From: JAHBNG01 sp039028975
GTDB lineage: Bacteria; Chloroflexota; Anaerolineae; Caldilineales; Caldilineaceae
DNA length: 55,248 nucleotides
Direction: 5' to 3'
Assembly: GCA_039028975.1 (NCBI GenBank)
Contig: JBCCHB010000113.1
Location: forward strand, 1-55,248
The position numbers and the translations under genes are program-made. The notes beneath the pieces are model-generated. The model was given only the letters and a program-made list of their open reading frames with translations, ran no database searches and was not told where the DNA came from. Below, piece by piece: positions 8,755 to 15,631 of this stretch (within the stretch, counting starts at the first letter, position 1; every line of letters starts with the position of its first letter).

Positions 8755-8898
8755 ATGGACGAAATCTGTAATGTGAATACAGGTCGATCTATCAATGATC
8801 GCACAAAACGCCAATATCGGAGTGCGCTGAGAACCTTTTGCCGCTTTCTTTTCCAAGCGGGCTTGCATGAGGAAGATATCTTTTATGGGGTAACTTAG
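8755..8898 (+). pseudogene. Possible tyrosine-recombinase N-terminal fragment
   Basis: A 47-codon frame ends in TAG and contains TKRQYRSALRTFCRFLFQAG, which resembles the SAM-like core-binding domain at the N terminus of tyrosine recombinases. No catalytic domain follows. It sits just after the broken RHH copy, where an integrase relic would be expected for an integrated element. The match is short and by eye, so the call is tentative. Confidence 0.35.
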
Positions 8899-8907
8899 CT
8901 AGATTAG

Positions 8908-9471
8908 TTACGTTTCATCCCAAAAGGATTCTAGCTCAACACCCAAACCATCCACCAACCGATTGGCAAAAGCGTAATAGCTCGTTACTTGATTGATGTC
9001 CAGTATGGCTGACTCGGAGAAACCTGATTCGCGTAATGCAGTCACATCTCCCTTCACCATCTTCCAAGGTTCAGTTGTCAGCTTGGCTGCATAATCAAGC
9101 ATGGCGCAATCCGCATCAGAGATGTCAGCGGCATGAAAATTGAGCGCAAGCTGTTCAACCAACGCATCTGCATTTATTTCGCTGTTTGCTAAAAGTCCGC
9201 GGAGGCCCGCTCCGTGATGTTTCAGTCAGTATTTGCAGTGATTGAGCGCCGAGACTACAACGGCGATCATCTCTCGCTGCACACGGCTCAAATCCGACTT
9301 TCCACGCATTAGAGTCTTGTACAGCTCAAAGTGCGCCCACAGTGAGGGCGGATTGAGGCTATGAATGCGCATGATGTTATCCACGCCACCCCAAGGCTCG
9401 ATTAGCTTGCTATACATCTCGGCAAGCGAACCTTGGGCTTGCGACTCTTCAATCATATTGATCCACGCCAT
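8908..9471 (-). CDS. AhpD-like peroxidase-related selenoprotein (TGA read as Sec)
   Basis: Probable thiol/selenol peroxidase or reductase of the AhpD/carboxymuconolactone-decarboxylase fold. Read through one TGA (9226-9228) the frame gives a continuous 187-residue protein, the usual length for the family. The TGA falls exactly at the second redox Cys: NHC-K-Y-U-LKHHGAG, i.e. a CxxU motif followed by the conserved His pair. Both halves are in one frame and both look conserved (VQREMIAVVVSALNHC before; DCAMLDYAAKLT after, typical of this family). AAAGGAG precedes the ATG. A short GC hairpin follows the TGA (see the SECIS entry). AhpD-like selenoproteins with CxxU are known. No selA, selB, selC or selD lies in the window, so Sec insertion depends on genes elsewhere. 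The alternative is a nonsense mutation, made unlikely by the second copy carrying the same TGA. Confidence 0.8.
9200..9214 (-). promoter_or_regulatory. Candidate bacterial SECIS hairpin
   Basis: Starting 12 nt after the TGA on the coding (minus) strand, CGGAG-CGGGC-CUCCG forms a 5-bp stem with a 5-nt loop. The loop begins about 17 nt after the UGA and has G as its second base. Both features agree with the general bacterial SECIS model (apical loop about 16-37 nt after UGA, early loop G). The stem is short, so this is a candidate only. Confidence 0.45.
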
Positions 9472-9810
9472 TGTTATCTCCTTTACTGTAGGTTGCGGTT
9501 GTCGTTGTTGGGCCAGGGAGGGAACCGAACATGTCGAATCCTAACGCAATTTCCTACTGCATCCAAATCGAATTGCCGAGATTACATTCGAAATGCTGAT
9601 CCCCCAAACACTCATTTACCATTCCCACTAACCTATCCAAGCCAAGCTAAGCAGGTAGCTGGTCTAATTTGGGGCACTACGATTCAAATCAAAAGGAGTG
9701 AGCAGAGGCACGATCAATGAAGCCACAAGTAACGGATACAATTCTGCCTGCATCCATATCATAAGTGAGCGAGTAGGATACATTGGAAACACCTTTGCGT
9801 GATGGAACAG
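9472..9810. other. Intergenic region between the two AhpD-like genes
   Basis: About 340 bp without a supported gene. It holds the promoter/ribosome site of the full-length selenoprotein gene at its left end and non-homologous sequence downstream of the truncated copy. I see no remnant of the missing 3' half of the second copy and no convincing tRNA-Sec. Confidence 0.4.
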
Positions 9811-10056
9811 TCAGTATTTGCAATGGTTCAGAGCCGAAACAACCACTGCAATCATCTCGCGCTGGACGCGGGTTAGATCCGAACGGCCTCGCATCAATGT
9901 CTTGTATAACTCAAAGTGGCCAACCAGGGAATCCGGCTGAAGACTGTGAATCTTCATAATGTTATCCACACCACCCCACGGTTCAGTTAATTTGGCATAA
10001 AGTTCAGCTAATCTGCCTTCTGCCTCATCTTCATCGATCATTTGTATCCAGGCCAC
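9811..10056 (-). pseudogene. 3'-truncated second copy of the AhpD-like selenoprotein gene
   Basis: The 81 codons before the TGA (9811-9813) are about 80% identical in protein to the full-length neighbour: same MAWIxMIxE start, EPWGGVDNIM, HFELYKTLMRG and MIAVVVSALNHCKY. It also stops at TGA in the CxxU position. After TGA, homology continues only through L-x-H-H and then ends; the following codons are unrelated. The gene starts with GTG 8 bp after AAGGAG. The redox site would be present only with Sec read-through, and the second half of the fold is missing. It is most likely a decayed tandem duplicate, less likely a short functional protein. Confidence 0.7.
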
Positions 10057-10509
10057 TTACTCGTCTCCTTGTAGTTGGGTAGTCGCTTAGCTGGGTAGTC
10101 GTTTGGTAAGGTAGTGCTTTAGTCAGGCTGCCGTCTAGTCATGTTTAAGATGGCTAGACTTATCTACAGAAATAATTACCCAGTTTGTAGAAGAATGAAC
10201 CCCGCCAATACACGCACCACCCATCAGGGTTGACACGAATATTCTATCCCGAGTTGGCCCCACAACCCCAAATTGCTTGTTATCTGATTCGGAACATGAT
10301 ATGATGTTGAAAGCTTTACCCAGCAGAATGCGTCTCTGTTATAGTGTGGGGTTTGTTCACACAATCAAACGGTAAGGAACGAGAATGAAATAGGGGTATT
10401 TCGCTCTTGCACCTAAGGAATGGGTCGTATGTAACTTGCCTGTATCAATCGGGTTTAACCCTATCAGATGACCGAGTTATTTCATTCCCGTTCCTAAAAA
10501 CCTCGAACC
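10057..10509. promoter_or_regulatory. Upstream region of kinase gene with 18-bp inverted repeat
   Basis: About 450 bp without a gene. Arms AGGAACGAGAATGAAATA (10375-10392) and TATTTCATTCCCGTTCCT (10478-10495) are inverted copies with one mismatch, separated by 85 bp. The right arm ends 14 bp before the kinase start. This could be a large cruciform operator or a small MITE. A short stem GGGTT/AACCC lies inside the spacer. Confidence 0.5.
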
Positions 10510-12975
10510 ATGAAGAAGCCCATGTCCTTAGAGATTGGTGATCGCTTGCAACAAGGTAGATACGAGCTTACTGACCACTTAGGCCAAGGTGGCATGGGAA
10601 CGATCTATCTAGCCATCGATCATAATTTAATGGGGCGGCGGGTTGCTCTTAAAGAAAATCGTGATACCTCAATCCAAACTCAAGAACAGTTTCGGCGCGA
10701 AGCGATTCTCTTGGCCAACCTCAATCACCCCAACCTCCCACGGGTGACGGATCATTTTGTTGAAGAATCGGGTCGTCAATATCTGGTCATGGACTATGTC
10801 GACGGCCAGGATCTGCAAGAAATAAGTGATACAAATGATGGCCCGTTAGATGAGGAAGCGGTGCTTGAATGGGTTCGCCAGGTGGCCGGTGCATTGGTTT
10901 ACATGCACAATCGCCAGGATCCCCGCAACGGCGAAACGACTACGCTTCTTCACCGCGATATAAAGCCCAGTAACATCAAGTGTACACCAAGTGGCCATGT
11001 AGTTCTAGTCGATTTTGGGTTGGTTAAAGTGCATGCTGCAGGTACCGGCACAGAAGCAGGCGCACGGGCCGTCTCCCCAGGTTATTCGCCTGTTGAGCAG
11101 TATACTGGTGGGACGGATACTCGTTCGGATATCTATGCCCTGGGTGCCACGATCTATAAACTACTGACCGGGCAACGACCACCTGATGCGCCAACCAGAG
11201 CAGCAGGCGCGCCGCTTGTGCCTCCCCGTGAAATAAATTCTAAGATCAGCGCACGCACAGAAAAAGCGATTCTAAAGGCTATGTTGCTCCAGCCTGACAA
11301 GCGCTATCAAAGTATTCAGGAGATGATGACCGATCTCTTGGGTACCCGTTTTCTTAGAGATACCACAGCAACTGACTTCTTACGTCCCGACCTAACTGTT
11401 CCTGTACAAAGACAACGTCGGCCTGTTGCAGTGGGGCTAGCTGTCGTTGGACTATTGGTGGGAATTATCGGTGCCTTTTTGCTAGTGCGCTCATGGCCAA
11501 TTGGTGGGGTAGGCACGTCCGTTGCCAACTCTGTGACGCCAACAAGTACCCCCATGACTGTTGCAAGTGAGATCGTAGTGGGTGAGCAGCCGAAAGACAC
11601 AGAGAGTGGCTCATCAACAACCGATGGTTCAAATGAGTCTTTGAATTCAGCAAGTAGTGTTGAACCCGCTGACACATCTGTGCCGATAGAAACACCAATA
11701 CAAACACAGGCCGATGTGCAAGCAAGTAGTGAGGCATCAGCAGTGGCTTCGACTGTGACGTCAATCCCATCGCCAATCCCTGAAGAATCTGATACCGCAT
11801 CTGTAGCTAGCCGCTTGACTATTACCAATAGCCAAGCATTAACAGAAACGTTTTCACCAATGGTTGCTCTCGTAGAGACAGAAAGCGCTACGGCTGTGCT
11901 CACGGCGACGACTATTTCAACGGCGGACATGCCAACAGAAACTGTTCCGGCAGAAGCTGCAACAAAATCGCCAACTGAAAACATGGTTAGCACACCAACA
12001 TCAACGTCGGCAGCAACCCGAACCCTTACTCATACGCCAACCGTAGAGCCAACGAATTCACCAACTCTACCACCAACTGACACAATCACGCCGTCAGCGA
12101 CGCCAACTTCGACCAATATTCCTACCGATACAGCAACCCATACGCCGACTGTAACTCCCTCGCCAACCGGGACACCTACAGCGACTGAGACACCCACGCA
12201 GGAGACTACTGCTACCACAGTACCCACTCCTGAGCCGACCCTTCTTCCAACTACCTCTTCACATCAGCCACCCTCCACAGGAGAGGTTTGGATACATCCA
12301 ACCGACGGCGCTACTTATCGCATAGTTCCACCCAGTGTCTTTAGCCGAGGCAATGACGCTTCTCGGGATGCTAGCCCAGTTCTACCAGTCTTTGTGGATG
12401 GCTTTTGGATCATGGAAACTGAAGTGACTAATGCCCAATACACAAGATGCATTGACGCGGGTGCTTGCACAGAACTAGTGAACAATGATGGCTGGGACGA
12501 TCCGCTTTTGGCCCAACACCCGGTTGTGCAGGTTAGCTGGGAGCAGGCTCAAATCTATGCTGAATGGGTTGGTGGGCGGCTGCCAACTGAAGCCGAATGG
12601 GAAAAGGCTGCCCGGGGGAGTGATGAGCGAACATTTCCTTGGGGAGAAGAGACACCCAACCCAGAACGCCTCAACATGCGTTCCGGAAAAACAGTGCCTG
12701 TAGGGAGTTTCCCAGACAGTGCCAGCCCCTTTGGCATTCTCGATATGGCTGGGAATGTCTCTGAATGGGTAGCCGATTGGTTCGATCCAACGTACTATGC
12801 TAGTGCACCGGATAGCAACCCCAAAGGACCAGAGAGTGGACAACTGAAAGTGATTCGCGGCGGCGCCTTCAATAATGATGATATGAACATGTACCGCGCC
12901 AGCGAGCGTGAAAAGGCTATTCCCCAAAGGGGGTATGCGAACATTGGTTTTCGAGTCGTCCAGACAATCGAGTAA
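10510..12975 (+). CDS. Membrane Ser/Thr protein kinase with SUMF1-like ectodomain
   Basis: Transmembrane Hanks-type kinase that probably couples an outside signal to cytoplasmic phosphorylation. The 821 residues comprise an N-terminal kinase (Gly loop GQGGMG 25-30, K48, HRDIKPSN 148-155, DFG 168-170), a membrane helix at about 305-327, a long Thr/Pro/Ser stalk (about 340-590, TPT-type repeats), and a C-terminal SUMF1/FGE-sulfatase-like domain (about 597-821, with ETEVTNAQY, RLPTEAEWEKAARG, GILDMAGNVSEW and IRGGAF). The SUMF1 domain lacks the paired catalytic Cys of true formylglycine-generating enzyme, so it more likely binds a ligand or wall component. There is no clear ribosome site at the ATG; an in-frame ATG at 10522 is an alternative. 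It heads a signalling block that also encodes FHA proteins, a second kinase and a PP2C phosphatase. Confidence 0.9.
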   Translation: MKKPMSLEIGDRLQQGRYELTDHLGQGGMGTIYLAIDHNLMGRRVALKENRDTSIQTQEQFRREAILLANLNHPNLPRVTDHFVEESGRQYLVMDYVDGQDLQEISDTNDGPLDEEAVLEWVRQVAGALVYMHNRQDPRNGETTTLLHRDIKPSNIKCTPSGHVVLVDFGLVKVHAAGTGTEAGARAVSPGYSPVEQYTGGTDTRSDIYALGATIYKLLTGQRPPDAPTRAAGAPLVPPREINSKISARTEKAILKAMLLQPDKRYQSIQEMMTDLLGTRFLRDTTATDFLRPDLTVPVQRQRRPVAVGLAVVGLLVGIIGAFLLVRSWPIGGVGTSVANSVTPTSTPMTVASEIVVGEQPKDTESGSSTTDGSNESLNSASSVEPADTSVPIETPIQTQADVQASSEASAVASTVTSIPSPIPEESDTASVASRLTITNSQALTETFSPMVALVETESATAVLTATTISTADMPTETVPAEAATKSPTENMVSTPTSTSAATRTLTHTPTVEPTNSPTLPPTDTITPSATPTSTNIPTDTATHTPTVTPSPTGTPTATETPTQETTATTVPTPEPTLLPTTSSHQPPSTGEVWIHPTDGATYRIVPPSVFSRGNDASRDASPVLPVFVDGFWIMETEVTNAQYTRCIDAGACTELVNNDGWDDPLLAQHPVVQVSWEQAQIYAEWVGGRLPTEAEWEKAARGSDERTFPWGEETPNPERLNMRSGKTVPVGSFPDSASPFGILDMAGNVSEWVADWFDPTYYASAPDSNPKGPESGQLKVIRGGAFNNDDMNMYRASEREKAIPQRGYANIGFRVVQTIE

Positions 12976-13008
12976 CCATATGGATTAACAATATAGGCTC
13001 ATTTATGC

Positions 13009-13062
13009 AAAGTGTGCAAACCAACTTCATTTAAACCGTAAAAGTGCCAAGTTGCACACTTT
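13009..13062. terminator. Hairpin downstream of kinase gene
   Basis: AAAGTGTGCAA (13009-13019) and TTGCACACTTT (13052-13062) are perfect 11-bp inverted arms with a 32-nt spacer, 34 bp after the kinase stop. There is no clear T-run, so it may be a terminator, an mRNA stabiliser or an operator. Confidence 0.4.
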
Positions 13063-13093
13063 CGGCTGGTGAGCGAACAGTACTAATAGATGT

Positions 13094-13168
13094 CCAGAAA
13101 AATTCTGTCCTCTGATCTCGGAAATTCCCAGAATGGATTGGTCAAGATTCGGGACAAGACTTTTCTGG
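13094..13168 (+). repeat. Family-2 palindromic repeat, copy A
   Basis: A 75-bp element with near-inverted ends CCAGAAAAATTCTGTCC and GGACAAGACTTTTCTGG. Related copies lie at 30591-30667 and, inverted, at 46582-46657. The right end continues identically into GCGAAGTATATCT in copies A and B. It behaves like a miniature transposable or repetitive palindromic element. Confidence 0.7.
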
Positions 13169-13225
13169 CGAAGTATATCTCATTGCTGAGTCACTTGTAG
13201 CCCAACCCCCAATAGGAGAAACTGT

Positions 13226-15520
13226 ATGTTCTCACCGAAAAAAATAACGCTCTATACGTACTCACTTATTTCAGTTAGTATCATCACACTTCTGTTCTTT
13301 TACTTGACAAACGTACTTACGGCCGCCTCAATTACCCAACAAGATGGTCAGCCCTATACCATTCAGCCAGGGGATTCGCTTTATAAGATAGCTGAAGATT
13401 TTTACGGTGATGGAAATCTCTGGAGCGAGATTCAAGCCGCAACCAACCGACTGGCGATTGAAGATGCCACATTTATAGAGATATCGGATCCAAGCTTTAT
13501 TCGTACTGGTCAAAAGATTTGGATTCCCAACCTATCCAGCAGCCCACCAACTCCAACGCCAACTTCAACATATACCGCTGCCCCTACAAATGTTCCAACT
13601 TCAGTACCCAGTTCAACCGCTACGGCAACGTATACCTTGACGCCGACTCCAACGTCTACTGCAACCGCAACATCTACCTCAACAACCGCCGCAACAGCGA
13701 CCCGAACACCAACGTTAACTCGCACACCAACGCCGACTGAATCCCCAGAAATTACTGCTACGCCTGAACCCACATTGGCACCCATCGTCGAGCTATCGGT
13801 TGAACCATCCATTCTCTTTGTGTCGCCAAGCGAAGGAGAGACAGTGCCGACCACGTTTGAAGTGGAGATGATGGCAACAGGTTTGGAGGTGGAGCCAGCA
13901 GGGGAGATCAAGGAAGGCTCGGGCCATATGCACATCCTGGTGGACACAGACTTTGTGGAAGCTGGAGAGCTGATCATCAACGACGAGTCCCACCTGCACT
14001 ATGGACAGGGTCAGTTGACGACCACGCTAGAGCTAGAGCCAGGGGAGCATGTGTTGCGTCTGCAATTTGCCAATGGTGCGCATATTGCTCTGGATGGAGA
14101 CCAGTACCGAGATGAGATCACGGTTATGGTGGTCGATGAAGGTGGGGAGCCAAGCGTGAGCTTTGTGTCACCAAGCGAAGGGGAGACAGTGCCGACCACA
14201 TTTGAAGTGGAGATGATGGCGACAGGCTTGGAGGTGGAGCCAGCAGGGGAGATCAAGGGAGGCTCGGGCCACATGCACATCCTGGTGGACACAGACTTTG
14301 TGGAGGCCGGAGAGCTGATCATCAACGACGAGACTCACCTGCACTATGGGCAAGGTCAGTTGACGACCACGCTAGAGCTAGAGCCAGGGGAACATGTGTT
14401 GCGTCTGCAATTTGCCAATGGCGCTCACATCGCCCTGGATGGAGACCAGTATCGAGATGAGATTACGGTCACGGTAGTCGATGAGGGTGGAGAGCCAGGG
14501 GTGAGTTTCGTGTCGCCAAGTGAAGGTGAAACAGTTCCCAGCACATTTGAAGTGGAGATGATGGCAACGGGCTTGGAGGTGGAGCCAGCAGGAGAGATCA
14601 AGGAAGGCTCGGGCCACATGCATATCCTGGTGGATACGGACTTTGTGGAAGCGGGCGAGCTGATCATCAACGACGAGACTCACCTGCACTATGGACAAGG
14701 TCAGTTGACGACGACATTAGAGCTAGAGCCAGGGGAGCATGTGTTGCGTCTGCAATTTGCCAATGGAGCGCATATTGCCCTGGATGGAGACCAGTACCGA
14801 GATGAGATCACGGTTACGGTGGTCGATGAAGGTGGGGAGCCAAGCGTGAGTTTTGTGTTGCCAAGCGAAGGAGAGACAGTGCCGACCACGTTTGAAGTGG
14901 AGATGATAGCAACGGGGCTGGAGGTGGAGCCAGCAGGGGAGATCAAGGAAGGCTCGGGCCACATGCATATCCTGGTGGACACGGACTTTGTGGAAGCTGG
15001 AGAGCTGATCATCAACGACGAGTCCCACCTGCACTATGGGCAAGGTCAGTTGACGACGACGCTAGAGCTAGAGCCAGGGGAGCATGTGTTGCGTCTACAA
15101 TTTGCCAACGGTGCGCATATTGCCTTGGAAGGAGACCAGTACCGAGATGAGATTACGGTTACGGTGGTCGATGAGGGTGGAGAGCCAGGGGTGAGTTTTG
15201 TGTCGCCAAGTGAAGGTGAAACGGTTCCCAGCACATTTGAAGTGGAGATGATGGCAACAGGTTTGGAGGTGGAGCCAGCAGGGGAGATCAAGGAAGGCTC
15301 GGGTCACATGCATATCCTGGTGGATACCGACTTTGTGGAAGCAGGCGAGCTGATCATCAATGACGAGACTCACCTGCACTATGGGCAGGGTCAGTTGACG
15401 ACGACATTAGAGCTAGAGCCGGGAGAGCATGTGTTGCGTCTGCAATTTGCCAATGGTGCGCATATTGCTCTGGATGGAGACCAGTACCGAGATGAGATCA
15501 CGGTTACAGTCGAAGAATAA
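13226..15520 (+). CDS. LysM surface protein with five DUF4399-like repeats
   Basis: Exported, probably wall-associated protein of 764 residues. Residues 1-35 form a signal/anchor segment. A LysM domain (YTIQPGDSLYKIAEDFYGDG, about 45-64, with the flanking WSEIQAATN region) should bind peptidoglycan. A Thr/Pro stalk (about 100-185) follows, then five tandem 115-residue units starting near residue 197. Each unit contains GHMHILVDTDFVEAGELI, HLHYGQGQ and LELEPGEHVLRLQFANGAHIAL, matching the DUF4399 pattern with its conserved His residues. The units are nearly identical; the last ends at the C terminus without the linker. AGGAG lies 8 bp before the ATG. Function of DUF4399 is unknown; the His-rich pattern could bind metal. 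Confidence 0.88.
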   Translation: MFSPKKITLYTYSLISVSIITLLFFYLTNVLTAASITQQDGQPYTIQPGDSLYKIAEDFYGDGNLWSEIQAATNRLAIEDATFIEISDPSFIRTGQKIWIPNLSSSPPTPTPTSTYTAAPTNVPTSVPSSTATATYTLTPTPTSTATATSTSTTAATATRTPTLTRTPTPTESPEITATPEPTLAPIVELSVEPSILFVSPSEGETVPTTFEVEMMATGLEVEPAGEIKEGSGHMHILVDTDFVEAGELIINDESHLHYGQGQLTTTLELEPGEHVLRLQFANGAHIALDGDQYRDEITVMVVDEGGEPSVSFVSPSEGETVPTTFEVEMMATGLEVEPAGEIKGGSGHMHILVDTDFVEAGELIINDETHLHYGQGQLTTTLELEPGEHVLRLQFANGAHIALDGDQYRDEITVTVVDEGGEPGVSFVSPSEGETVPSTFEVEMMATGLEVEPAGEIKEGSGHMHILVDTDFVEAGELIINDETHLHYGQGQLTTTLELEPGEHVLRLQFANGAHIALDGDQYRDEITVTVVDEGGEPSVSFVLPSEGETVPTTFEVEMIATGLEVEPAGEIKEGSGHMHILVDTDFVEAGELIINDESHLHYGQGQLTTTLELEPGEHVLRLQFANGAHIALEGDQYRDEITVTVVDEGGEPGVSFVSPSEGETVPSTFEVEMMATGLEVEPAGEIKEGSGHMHILVDTDFVEAGELIINDETHLHYGQGQLTTTLELEPGEHVLRLQFANGAHIALDGDQYRDEITVTVEE
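13817..15513 (+). repeat. Five tandem 345-bp coding repeats
   Basis: Units begin at about 13817, 14162, 14507, 14852 and 15197, exactly 345 bp apart, with only scattered substitutions and no indels. The period is a multiple of three. Homogeneity at silent sites points to recent amplification or gene conversion, and copy number may vary between strains or be miscounted in short-read assembly. Confidence 0.9.
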
Positions 15521-15531
15521 GATCAAACTGC

Positions 15532-15616
15532 TATACTGCGGTCGTTTTGAGAACGATAGTTTTCCGATGTCACACTGAAAAGACTAAACTGCCGTTCTCA
15601 AACAGAGCTGAGTATA
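15532..15616 (+). repeat. Family-1 palindromic repeat, copy 1
   Basis: Begins TATACTGCGGTCGTTTTGAG and ends CAAACAGAGCTGAGTATA; the inner arms GTTTTGAGAACG and CGTTCTCAAAC pair. It lies 12 bp after the stop of the LysM gene. Other copies: 25276-25356, 30306-30386 and, inverted, 50980-51063. Confidence 0.75.
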
Positions 15617-15631
15617 AATGGAGCAAAACTT

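Noticed and set aside
9510..9580. Possible tRNA-Sec (TCGAATCC-like word) between the AhpD-like genes
   Set aside because: No acceptor, D or anticodon arm with TCA can be folded around it.
8908..10056. General recoding of TGA as an amino acid in this organism
   Set aside because: TGA is a normal stop elsewhere in the window, for example parA (3540-3542), the ACP gene (53787-53789) and others.
13510..15379. Series of repeated reverse-strand frames under the LysM/DUF4399-like gene
   Set aside because: They are shadows of the five tandem coding units and carry no independent family signal.
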